33,699 bases of DNA from a virus. The position numbers and the translations under genes are program-made. The stretch's first letter is position 1; each line of letters starts with the position of its first letter. The notes below the pieces were generated by a model, which had not been told where the DNA came from, made no database searches, and was given only the letters and a program-made list of their open reading frames with translations. Below, one piece after another: positions 22,523-29,033 of the stretch. The stretch covers positions 1-33,699 of IMG/VR virus record IMGVR_UViG_3300044960_000467; one strand, 5' to 3'.

Positions 22523-22701
22523 GTTTCCTCCCGAATCCAGCGCCAGAGCACTACCCCAAGCGCCAACAAGGGCGTGACCGGTCCCAGGGCCACCAGGACC
22601 GGCCACCAAGCCCAGTGCAGGGGCTTCTGTTCCTCCCGAGCTACCCTTGCTACTAGGAAGGCCACCCAAATCCCTGTCAACAGCCAGAGTATGATTATCA
22701 T
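22510..22701 (-). CDS. Small membrane protein
   Basis: 63 residues from ATG 22701, in ATGA overlap with the methylase stop, with GGGAGGTGG upstream. It contains two hydrophobic segments (IIILWLLTGIWVAFLVARV and WAWWPVLVALGPVTPLLALGVVLW) joined by a charged loop (AREEQKPLH) and ends REETWQR. The topology predicts an inner-membrane hairpin. It is one of four small membrane proteins in this genome; function not assigned. Confidence 0.55.
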   Translation of the reverse strand: MIIILWLLTGIWVAFLVARVAREEQKPLHWAWWPVLVALGPVTPLLALGVVLWRWIREETWQR

Positions 22702-23579
22702 TCTCCACCTCCCATTTCCAACAGCGGCTGCATTGCCCGCTCGGCCTGTAGCGCTGCCCACGTGCGCGGGCTGATCCACAAGCACTCCGTGCGCGTGGAT
22801 GGCCGCTCGCGGTTGGTGCGGTTCGAGTTAACCCGCACCTGCGTCTCCACCCGCACCCACCCCTCGAGCTCGTACAGCTCGGCGTAGAGCTCCGATGGGT
22901 AGCCGCTGATGACGCAGTACCCCTCGAGGCTCTTCGCTACTTCCGCCAACCGCACGTGGTCATCTTCAGAAAGCTCGTAGGCGTATCGCTGGCCCCCCGA
23001 CCGTGTTTCCATCAGGTAGGGCGGGTCAAGGTAGGTCAGGGTCTGGGGCGTGTCCATGTGCGCCGCGACGTATAGCCCGTCGCGGCACTCGATCTGCACG
23101 CCCATCAGCCGCTCGGCTACCGCCCACAGGTGGTCCATTGTCCAGTCAGCCGCTGGGGATTGATGACGGCCATTCGGCGATTTGATGTAGCGCCAGTTGT
23201 TCCTGGTTTTGCCTTCGCTCCATCCCCCAATGGTCATCCAGCAGCTCACGAAAAAGCGTCGGGCGGCCTCGAGGGGGTCGTCGGTGGGCTCGAGGGCCAG
23301 CTCGAGTTCGGCCCGAGCGTAGGGGGTAAGCTCGAGCCGCCGGATCAATTCCTCCGGGCGGTCGCGCAGCACCCGGAAGAAGTTGACGACCTGCCCATCG
23401 AGGTCGTTGTAGGTCTCAATGGGCGAGCGCGGCTTCTGGAGCAGCACACTAGCCCCGCCCCCAAAGGGCTCGCAGTAGGAGGTGTGTTTGGGGAAGTGCG
23501 AGATGATCCAGGGGGCGAGCAGGCTCTTGCCCCCGAAGTAGCGTAGGGCTGGGCGGCGTAGCAAAGGGTTAGGGGTCAT
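22698..23579 (-). CDS. DNA N6-adenine methyltransferase, Dam/D12 class
   Basis: 293 residues with the canonical motif order of D12-class enzymes: ALRYFGGKSLLAPWI (13-24, target-loop/SAM region), SYCEPFGGGASVLL (34-47, motif I) and TYLDPPYLME (182-191, catalytic motif IV with DPPY). Such enzymes methylate adenine, often GATC, using SAM. In a phage this can shield DNA from restriction or set packaging and replication timing. No partner restriction enzyme is seen nearby, so it appears to be an orphan. The ATG is 15 bases from the ParB-like gene stop. Confidence 0.92.
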   Translation of the reverse strand: MTPNPLLRRPALRYFGGKSLLAPWIISHFPKHTSYCEPFGGGASVLLQKPRSPIETYNDLDGQVVNFFRVLRDRPEELIRRLELTPYARAELELALEPTDDPLEAARRFFVSCWMTIGGWSEGKTRNNWRYIKSPNGRHQSPAADWTMDHLWAVAERLMGVQIECRDGLYVAAHMDTPQTLTYLDPPYLMETRSGGQRYAYELSEDDHVRLAEVAKSLEGYCVISGYPSELYAELYELEGWVRVETQVRVNSNRTNRERPSTRTECLWISPRTWAALQAERAMQPLLEMGGGE

Positions 23580-23594
23580 ACGATCATCTTTTGG

Positions 23595-24302
23595 TTACGC
23601 GCTGACTGTTTGCCCAGTCTCCTCGGGTTTTGCGTGCAGTGGAAGAAGCTCGGCCAGAAGCTGGTAAAGCCTGACAAGGCGCTCGACGAGAACGCCGTTG
23701 CTCCAGTCGATGCCGTTGGACTCCAAAAGGTCAATCAGCGAGCGAGCGTAGTAGCCCGCCTGGTTGCCGTTGAGGTGTCGGTTGGCTAGCTCCTGCTCGG
23801 GCGTGAGCCGGGTGCCCGCCAGGTGGCGCAAGGCTGGTTTCAACACCACCTTCTCAGCGCCGCTGCCTAGCGCCACTCGCTGGGAGGCAAGCTCGGTCAG
23901 CCTTTCAACCCGAATCGCCAGCGCGTCGGCCACCGCCGCGGGTTCAAGCCCTACCCGCTCTGCCAGGATGAACGCCCTCACCTCGTCAGCTGTGGTGAAC
24001 CTCTTCCCGTGCCCCGCGTTGTAGCGCAGAGCGTCTAGGAGCAAGGCTTTCTCGTCCAGGTAGTCCTTCAGAACCACCGGCACCTCGGCATCCTCGCCGA
24101 GCGCCTTCATGTACGCCCTGCGCCGGTGGAAGCCGTCCACGATACGCAGGCTGCCTTTATCCGCCACGATGGGCGGCAGCTCCTGGCCCGCCAGGAGCGT
24201 TTCAGCAAGCCGCGCCGCATGCAAGTCGTCGACCTGAAGCCGGGGGTAAATCGCCGTGTCTTCTACCAGAAAAGCCGCTTTGATGGTCTGAATCTTTGCC
24301 AT
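23595..24302 (-). CDS. ParB-like N-terminal domain protein
   Basis: 235 residues from the ATG at 24302 (GGAGGTAGG upstream). The N-terminal third has the ParB/Srx-fold pattern: YPRLQVDDLHAARLAETLLAG followed by LPPIVADKGSLRIVDGFHRRRAYM, with GFHRRRA as the conserved nucleotide-binding motif. The central part (FTTADEVRAFILAERVGLEPAAVADALAIR) is a helix-turn-helix-like region as in ParB. No ParA partner is present, so plasmid-type partition is not supported. Phage relatives often sit beside methylases, as here. The leader is built of GGNNN repeats. Confidence 0.75.
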   Translation of the reverse strand: MAKIQTIKAAFLVEDTAIYPRLQVDDLHAARLAETLLAGQELPPIVADKGSLRIVDGFHRRRAYMKALGEDAEVPVVLKDYLDEKALLLDALRYNAGHGKRFTTADEVRAFILAERVGLEPAAVADALAIRVERLTELASQRVALGSGAEKVVLKPALRHLAGTRLTPEQELANRHLNGNQAGYYARSLIDLLESNGIDWSNGVLVERLVRLYQLLAELLPLHAKPEETGQTVSA

Positions 24303-24317
24303 ACCTACCTCCGTTTG

Positions 24318-24416
24318 TTTCCTCGTCCTCGCCTTGCCTCGCCTCACCCGACCCGACCCGACCTGACCCTGTCCTCGCCTTGCCCTGCCCCGCCTCGCCA
24401 GGCCCGGTCCCCGCCA
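24318..24416 (-). repeat. GGNNN-periodic G-rich leader, upstream of ParB-like gene
   Basis: Read on the minus strand this ~100-base stretch is a succession of 5-base units beginning with GG (for example GGCGA, GGCGG, GGCAG, GGCAA, GGCGA and GGTCG in tandem). Each GG is separated by three bases, the geometry of two-tetrad G-quadruplexes. It ends just before AAACAAACGGAGGTAGGT and the ATG. A second, longer tract of the same type precedes the next gene upstream. Confidence 0.7.
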
Positions 24417-24472
24417 CGGGCAAAGCCCGCCCCCTGGGGCTTCGTGGGAAGGGAAGGAAAGGGGGCGGGCAT
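24344..24472 (-). CDS. Possible 42-residue leader ORF in the G-rich tract
   Basis: An ATG at 24472 has a near-perfect AGGAGG (24483-24478) five bases upstream. The frame runs APFPSLPTKPQGAGFARGG into Arg/Gly-rich repeats and stops at 24344, 41 bases before the ParB-like gene. The Arg/Gly-rich composition simply reflects the 5-base repeats, so the peptide itself may not matter. Translation across the tract could nonetheless keep the RNA unfolded or couple to the next gene. It may equally be chance. Confidence 0.25.
   Translation of the reverse strand: MPAPFPSLPTKPQGAGFARGGDRAWRGGAGQGEDRVRSGRVG
24425..24470 (-). terminator. Hairpin between the 199-residue gene and the ParB-like gene
   Basis: GCCCGCCCCC (24425-24434) and GGGGGCGGGC (24461-24470) form a perfect 10-bp inverted repeat with a 26-base pyrimidine/purine-biased loop. 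In the minus transcript it is followed by only TTTG, so it is a weak intrinsic terminator at best, or an attenuator ahead of the ParB-like gene. A smaller alternative hairpin (CGGGC-AAA-GCCCG) overlaps its 3' arm, so the two could be mutually exclusive. Confidence 0.45.
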
Positions 24473-24488
24473 TATGGCCTCCTATGGG

Positions 24489-25088
24489 CTACAGGTCCTC
24501 TACCCAGGCTTCTACGATTTCAAACCTACCGAACGGGCCGCCCTTCTCAGGCCGGTAGTCCAACACCCCGATCCGGGTTCCAGCCTCTTGAAGAACCTGC
24601 ACCAGGATGCCGGGGTTCTGGATGATCCCCGCGTCGTACTGGTAGCGGACTTCCGCCTCCCAGGGCGTCTCAATGAGGGGGCGAGCCCGCAAGATGCCCT
24701 GTTTCTGCACCACCGCCCGGCGCACGTCGATCCGGTCATAGGTGGTGAGGGTCTGGCCGTTGCGGGTGATGGGGAAATACTCCTCGAGCACGAACACCGC
24801 AGCCGCCAGGATGGGGCCGAGGGGCTTACGATTGACCCTCAAGCCCTTCGCCGCCCGCTTCATGGCCTCGCGCACGTGGTCAGCCCCAAGGTAGAGCCAA
24901 CCATCAGGGTGGCGGTAGAGGCCGCGCTCAGCCTCCTCCTCAGGGGTGGGAACCTTCTTGCGGCTAGCCTCGTTGCCGCCGCCCATGCTGTGCTGGGGGT
25001 TGTGCATCAGCAAAGGCGTTACTGCCTTCAGCCGTGCCACGAAAATTTTGAACTCGCTGCCAGTTGATTCGATCTTGATCTTTTCCAT
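24489..25088 (-). CDS. Unknown 199-residue protein with faint RAMP-like ends
   Basis: ATG with GGAGGAG upstream. The N-terminus (FKIFVARLKAVTPLLMHNPQ) has the strand-then-PLLMHN pattern seen in many phage proteins of unknown role. The C-terminus (RPEKGGPFGRFEIVEAWVED) has a Gly-rich loop resembling that of RAMP/Cas7-type folds. A conserved-looking middle reads DRIDVRRAVVQKQGILRARP. Sited among recombination genes, it may bind nucleic acid, but the fold suggestion is weak. It appears to have its own promoter and a ~300-base repeat-rich leader, unlike its neighbours. Confidence 0.6.
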   Translation of the reverse strand: MEKIKIESTGSEFKIFVARLKAVTPLLMHNPQHSMGGGNEASRKKVPTPEEEAERGLYRHPDGWLYLGADHVREAMKRAAKGLRVNRKPLGPILAAAVFVLEEYFPITRNGQTLTTYDRIDVRRAVVQKQGILRARPLIETPWEAEVRYQYDAGIIQNPGILVQVLQEAGTRIGVLDYRPEKGGPFGRFEIVEAWVEDL

Positions 25089-25095
25089 TGCTTCT

Positions 25096-25345
25096 CCTCC
25101 TAACTAACCTCGCCTTGCCTTACCCCGCCCTGCCACGCCCCGCCAGGCCTCACCAGGCCATGCCGTGTCCTCGCCTCGCCTTGCCTCACCCTGCCACGCC
25201 CCGCCAGGCCTCACCAGGCCATGCCGTGTCCTCGCCTCGCCTTGCCTCACCCTGCCACGCCCCTCCTTGCCGAGCCGCGCCTCGCCAGACCTAGCCGCGT
25301 CCTCACCTTGCCCTACCTTGGCCAGCCATAGCACGCCCAGCCATA
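25096..25345 (-). repeat. GGNNN-periodic leader with a 61-bp tandem repeat
   Basis: The 333-base gap 25089-25421 has no supported gene. Most of it is a G-rich minus-strand tract with 5-base periodicity (units such as AAGGC, GAGGC, TGGCC). Within it a 61-bp unit is repeated exactly at 25131-25191 and 25192-25252, with a partial third copy to 25262; TGCCACGCCCC begins each copy on the plus strand. The period is not a multiple of three, arguing against a coding repeat. The tract lies between a promoter-like site and the start of the 199-residue gene. Confidence 0.75.
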
Positions 25346-25396
25346 CCTGGCCTCAACCTCAGTCAATCAGATCACGCACATTTACCTCATGTTTGA

Positions 25397-25425
25397 ATGC
25401 TAACCCCACCAGCCCCGAGTGTCAA
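25397..25425 (-). promoter_or_regulatory. Sigma-70-type promoter for the 199-residue gene
   Basis: On the minus strand TTGACA (25425-25420), a 17-base spacer and TAGCAT (25402-25397) form a good housekeeping promoter. The -35 box lies at and just past the end of the upstream gene. The transcript would begin near 25390 and carry a ~300-base leader through the GGNNN repeats before the ATG at 25088. Confidence 0.6.
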
Positions 25426-25955
25426 GCACTGTTGGCTAAACTGCTTTCCCCCTCCAGCCGCATGCACACCCGCGCGATCTCCTCCGTGGGTGCCGTGGCC
25501 GCCCACTCCTCTGCCCGGCGCAAGCGCTCCTCCGAGAAGCCGTGCGCTCTGCTCACCTGAACAAGTCGCCTGGTCCACTCCTCCCTCAGCCGCCGGGCCC
25601 TGGCCTCGGGGTCCACCATTGCTGCGCGGGATTCCGCCGATGAGATGATCTCCTCCCGCTGTTCTGGGTGCTTCTCCAGATGCTCTTCCCACGCCATGAG
25701 GTTCATGGGGCTCCAGCCCAGAATCCAAGCCACGCTCCTAAGCCGGGTCCGCCAGTGGTCTCCCACCGGCTGCGGTTCGGCTGGGGGGGTCTTCTCCAGG
25801 TAGGCCAAGACCTCGGCCTTCTTGGCCTTGATGGCCGCCCTGAGTTCGTGGTGCTCGAGGGTGTTCTGGAAGCCCGTGGCCAGGAGTCGCCCGCCCTTGG
25901 CCTCCAGGATCACCCCGAGCCGCGCCGCCAGCCGAACAAGTTCTTCTGCCGTCAT
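25422..25955 (-). CDS. Protein with TubC_N-like N-terminal domain, function unknown
   Basis: 177 residues, ATG overlapping the helicase stop. Residues 1-55 (TAEELVRLAARLGVILEAKGGRLLATG followed by ELRAAIKAKKAEVLAYLEKT) match the small alpha/beta pattern of the TubC_N docking domain, which is also common at the N-terminus of phage and mobile-element DNA-processing proteins. The rest is helical and charged, with EEHLEKHPEQREEIIS and RLREEWTRRLVQVSRAHGFSEERLRRAEEW. Docking to the helicase or primase encoded next to it is plausible but unproven. Confidence 0.55.
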   Translation of the reverse strand: MTAEELVRLAARLGVILEAKGGRLLATGFQNTLEHHELRAAIKAKKAEVLAYLEKTPPAEPQPVGDHWRTRLRSVAWILGWSPMNLMAWEEHLEKHPEQREEIISSAESRAAMVDPEARARRLREEWTRRLVQVSRAHGFSEERLRRAEEWAATAPTEEIARVCMRLEGESSLANSA

Positions 25956-27550
25956 GCGTCCACCCCCGGCATCGGGTACTCGTACGCCTTGCCCGGGTCG
26001 AGGACGATCAGCTCCTCCCGGGCCCGGGTCACGCCCACGTAGATGAGGCGGTGGAGGTCGTCTGGGGGGGTCATGTGCCAGGCCCTCGAGGTGAACCCTG
26101 GGGCCAAAAACACCGTGTCAGCCTCACCGCCTTTCACCGAGTGAATGGTGCCGATCCACACCGCCTTCCGCCGAGCTTCGGCCAGGTTGGGGATGCGTCG
26201 GGCCACCTGGAGGGCGTTGCGCATCCCCTGGGGGGCCGTGGAGAGAAGGTGCTCCTCGAGGAAGGCCACGTCACGGGCCAAAAGGCGATCCGCCGCTCCA
26301 TCCAGGACGTACCGCCTCAAGTCCTCCGGCCTCACCACCACGTCCTGCGGGAAAGAGGCCAGCTCCTCTCTCGCCCCCCGGTAGCGGAAGAGCCGCACCG
26401 GCAGGAGGTGAGCCCACAGCGCCACGTCCTTCCCGCGCCAGGGGGTTTGCAGGTAGGCGGCCACCCGCTTCCAGCCGGGGATGTTGGCCCCCCCGTCTTC
26501 GTAGAGTAGGTTGAACTCTCTCCTGTGCGGGGCGAATGGGTTGGCATAGGCCGCCCCGGCCTCAAGGAGAGCCTTCCGCACCGGGTCCAGCATGTAGCGG
26601 TGGGGGGCCAGGATCAGGGCTTTCTTCCCGGCCTCCGTTACCGCCATGGCCTCCTCGAGCCACAGCCAGGTCTCCTCTAGGCTCGCGTGCAACCGGTACG
26701 CGCGGCCCTCTTCCTGGCGGGGCCTGTACGCTTTCGGGTGCCGCTGGCTGATCTGGCTTGCTACCCGCTCGGCTACTCTATGCACCGCGCGGGGGATGCG
26801 GTAGGATTGAGAGAGAACGAGGTCTTCTCCCGGGAAATCCAGGAAGGCTTTCCCGTTTGCCCCCATCCACCCATAGATGGCCTGATCGTCGTCGCCGATG
26901 AGTGCCACGTTCTGGGCGAACTCGGCCCAATAGGTGACGAGCTGGTACTGGAGGGGGCTCAGGTCCTGCGCCTCGTCCACCAGGAAGAGGCGGAAGCTCC
27001 CATTCTCCCCCGGCACCACTCGAGCATGTAGCGCCCGCTCGAGCATGGCCGGGAAGTCTACCAGGCCCTGTTCCTCCATCCAGGTGCTCCAAACGATCCA
27101 GAACTCCCGGTGTTCATCCGGCCACTCCTGGATGGGCACCAGCCGATTTCTCAGGAGAACCACCTCGTCGTAGAGCTGGTCTCCGTCCTCCGTGAGGTCC
27201 GCCGCGTCCTCCATCGGGTTCAGGGTGTGGCCGGCACCCTTCACCCTGGGGGTGATGCGCCAACCAAGGCGAGCCTCTTTGTTCCACTCCTTAACCGCCT
27301 CACCGCTGACCGCCAGCGGCGGCGACCCGATAGCCCGATAGGCCAGGCTGTGGACCGTCCCCAGGTTCTCGCGGGGCACGGATTCATCGCCCAGCCTCGA
27401 GGCGAACTCGGCGAACGCCGCCCGGCTGAAAGAGCAGACGAGAATCTCCTCTCCCGCGATGCCGCTACCGATGGCCTTCTCCACCTGGCGCTGGAGCCAA
27501 GTCGTTTTGCCGGTGCCGGGAGGTCCGAAGACTCTATAGCGGAAGCCCAT
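25952..27550 (-). CDS. Superfamily 1 DNA helicase, UvrD/Rep-like
   Basis: 532 residues from the ATG at 27550 (TAATG overlap, GGGAGGAGC upstream). SF1 motifs are in order: GPPGTGKTTW (9-18), VCSFSRAAFAEFASRL (Ia), TVHSLAYRAIG, LVDEAQDLSPLQ (191-202, Walker B DEAQD), ALIGDDDQAIYGWMG (216-230, motif III), TIHSVKGGEADTVFL (~468-482) and YVGVTRARE (~504-512). At 532 residues it lacks the large 1B/2B insertions of full-length UvrD. It should unwind DNA during phage replication or recombination, using ATP. Confidence 0.92.
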   Translation of the reverse strand: MGFRYRVFGPPGTGKTTWLQRQVEKAIGSGIAGEEILVCSFSRAAFAEFASRLGDESVPRENLGTVHSLAYRAIGSPPLAVSGEAVKEWNKEARLGWRITPRVKGAGHTLNPMEDAADLTEDGDQLYDEVVLLRNRLVPIQEWPDEHREFWIVWSTWMEEQGLVDFPAMLERALHARVVPGENGSFRLFLVDEAQDLSPLQYQLVTYWAEFAQNVALIGDDDQAIYGWMGANGKAFLDFPGEDLVLSQSYRIPRAVHRVAERVASQISQRHPKAYRPRQEEGRAYRLHASLEETWLWLEEAMAVTEAGKKALILAPHRYMLDPVRKALLEAGAAYANPFAPHRREFNLLYEDGGANIPGWKRVAAYLQTPWRGKDVALWAHLLPVRLFRYRGAREELASFPQDVVVRPEDLRRYVLDGAADRLLARDVAFLEEHLLSTAPQGMRNALQVARRIPNLAEARRKAVWIGTIHSVKGGEADTVFLAPGFTSRAWHMTPPDDLHRLIYVGVTRAREELIVLDPGKAYEYPMPGVDA

Positions 27551-28482
27551 TACAGCTCCTCCCACCACTGCTCACCTCCCTCATTTTTGGACTTGGTCAA
27601 AGGGGGTGTGTCAAAAAGCCCATCGTTATCGTGATGGTGCGGATGGTGCGGATGTGGTGCGGATTGAGAATCGCTAAAAAGCCCATCGTTATCGTGATGG
27701 TGCGGATGGTGCGGATTTTTCGCATGTCCATTAGGTCTTGCGTGCGCATTATCCGCACCATCCGCACCACCTGCGTTCTGAACGGTGTTTTCTTCATTTT
27801 CCGATGCGCACCTATCCGCACCATCCGCACCACCTGCGTTCTGGACGGTGTTATCCTCACGCAGGAACTCTGGAAGCATGGAATCTGGAAGCTCCCAGTA
27901 CCTCTGCCACCGCCGTTCGTCCCCGGTTCCGCGGTAAATCCTTACCGCCTGAGCCCCGTACCTGCGAAGGAGAAGCGCTACCTGCTTGGTAGTCACCTGG
28001 GCCACCCGGCGCTCCACCACCCACCGGGTCAGGTTGGTGGCGTTGATGAGGACAACTCCATCCCGCTGAATGGGGAGCTCCATCTGAACCGCGCGGGGAT
28101 AGTTCGCTTGATCTTCTTCAGGGATGGGCCGCCGGTCGCCCAGGTAGGCTGCGAGCCAAGAGAGAAGGAGATCGTACTCCTCGGCCTCGGGAGTCTCTAT
28201 GTCCTCCCGGGCTGTCAGGAAAGCGGCGAGCATCTTCCGCCACTTCCCGTCCCGCTGATCTAGGTACTCGGGGATGTAACGGGTCGCGTGAGCCACCGCC
28301 GCACGCACCCGCTGCTGGCTGAACGCCCGCTCAGGGGTTCCCAGCTCCACCCGCGTGCCGTTCACCACCATCCAGTAGGTGGGAGGCGATGAGAGGTAGC
28401 AGATCACCCGCTCTGCCCTGGGAATCCACTGCCGGATGTAAGCAAGGGCTTTCTCGGGGGTGGCGAACTCCGTGCCTACCAT
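27550..28482 (-). CDS. Putative replication initiator/primase-associated protein with iteron-encoded tail
   Basis: 310 residues. Residues ~1-215 form the ordered part; ~147-205 (NATNLTRWVVERRVAQVTTKQVALLLRRYG ... GDERRWQRYWELP) read as a winged-helix like those at the C-terminus of phage and plasmid primase-helicases. From ~217 the sequence changes to two 21-residue repeats (NTVQNAGGADGAD plus spacer), then two more (PHHPHHHDNDGLF plus spacer), so the tail is low-complexity and His/Asp-rich. These repeats are the translation of a DNA iteron array, which suggests an initiator gene containing its own origin, as in lambda O. Lies between the helicase and a primase-like gene. Confidence 0.55.
   Translation of the reverse strand: MVGTEFATPEKALAYIRQWIPRAERVICYLSSPPTYWMVVNGTRVELGTPERAFSQQRVRAAVAHATRYIPEYLDQRDGKWRKMLAAFLTAREDIETPEAEEYDLLLSWLAAYLGDRRPIPEEDQANYPRAVQMELPIQRDGVVLINATNLTRWVVERRVAQVTTKQVALLLRRYGAQAVRIYRGTGDERRWQRYWELPDSMLPEFLREDNTVQNAGGADGADRCASENEENTVQNAGGADGADNAHARPNGHAKNPHHPHHHDNDGLFSDSQSAPHPHHPHHHDNDGLFDTPPLTKSKNEGGEQWWEEL
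27613..27852. repeat. Iteron array, candidate replication origin
   Basis: Nine copies of GGTGCGGAT: plus orientation at 27636, 27645, 27656, 27699 and 27708; minus orientation (ATCCGCACC) at 27751, 27760, 27814 and 27823. They are embedded in two larger direct-repeat pairs, a 41-bp exact pair at 27613 and 27676 and a ~40-bp near-exact pair at 27750 and 27813. Both pairs have a 63-bp period (six helical turns). A/T-rich stretches (AAAAAG, TTTTTCG, TTTTCTTCATTTT) lie between. The arrangement is that of an initiator-binding origin. Confidence 0.65.
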
Positions 28483-29033
28483 GCGGGCCCCCTCTTCCGC
28501 CTAGGCTTCTCAGGTTGTACCGGTGGCTCGAGGGGCCTCTGCTGTCCCGCCTTCAGCCCGCTGTTGATGACCGATCTAGCCTCCTGGTGGCTCAGCCCCA
28601 GGCGCTCGGCGAGGGCCTCGAGCGCACCCCGCACCTGATCCTCGGCAAGAAACTCCAGGAGTCCCCCGGCGGTGAACGCCGCCCGGTAAAGGGCGTTGTT
28701 GCGGTAGCCGGGGGCCCCTTCCACCTCGGCTCGTGCAATGGCCGATTCCAGCACCCGCCGAGCCCAGTAGCCGGGCCAGTCCTGGGAGTCGTAGGCGGCC
28801 TGGCCCATCGGCCGCCCGTTCTCCAAGAACTCAGGCCCGTAGTGGCCGATGAGCCGGGCCTCGCTCGCCGAGATGAGGTAGCCGCCCCGGCGGGGATGCC
28901 ACGCGCAGAGCACCACCCCGTGGGCCAGGAGCTCCAGGGGCGGAGCAGACAGCTGGAAGCCGTGAGCCTCCAGGGCCTCCCGGGCGGCTCTGAGCGTGGC
29001 ACCGTTGATGTAGAACTCCCGGGAAAGGCCCAT
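28476..29033 (-). CDS. Primase-associated helical protein
   Basis: 185 residues; the ATG overlaps the RecT-like gene stop (TGATG). The first ~80 residues are an alpha/beta segment (AAREALEAHGFQLSAPPLELLAHGVVLCAWHP). Residues ~105-165 (RNNALYRAAFTAGGLLEFLAEDQVRGALEALAER followed by GLSHQEARSVINSGLKAG) match the helical linker of phage and mobile-element primase-polymerases, where N.AL.RAAF..G and the GLS..EA...I.SGL.AG word recur. The catalytic primase motifs are absent, so this could be a stand-alone accessory or a split part of a larger primase. Confidence 0.55.
   Translation of the reverse strand: MGLSREFYINGATLRAAREALEAHGFQLSAPPLELLAHGVVLCAWHPRRGGYLISASEARLIGHYGPEFLENGRPMGQAAYDSQDWPGYWARRVLESAIARAEVEGAPGYRNNALYRAAFTAGGLLEFLAEDQVRGALEALAERLGLSHQEARSVINSGLKAGQQRPLEPPVQPEKPRRKRGPAW

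Noticed and set aside
23595-24302. Plasmid-type partition system
   Set aside because: The ParB-like protein has no ParA partner and no parS-like palindromic cluster was noticed. It is more likely a phage DNA-processing protein.
25131-25262. Possible CRISPR array from the 61-bp tandem repeat
   Set aside because: The copies are contiguous with no unique spacers.
25104-25334. Open frames in both strands across the GGNNN tract (Arg/Gly/Glu-rich or Pro/Cys/Ala-rich)
   Set aside because: They arise automatically from a 5-base repeat, which reads open in several frames. They lack ribosome sites.
27613-27852. Possible CRISPR array from the 63-bp spaced repeats
   Set aside because: Only two copies per repeat type, opposite orientations, in-frame inside a gene, and spacers partly repeated. 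The pattern fits iterons.
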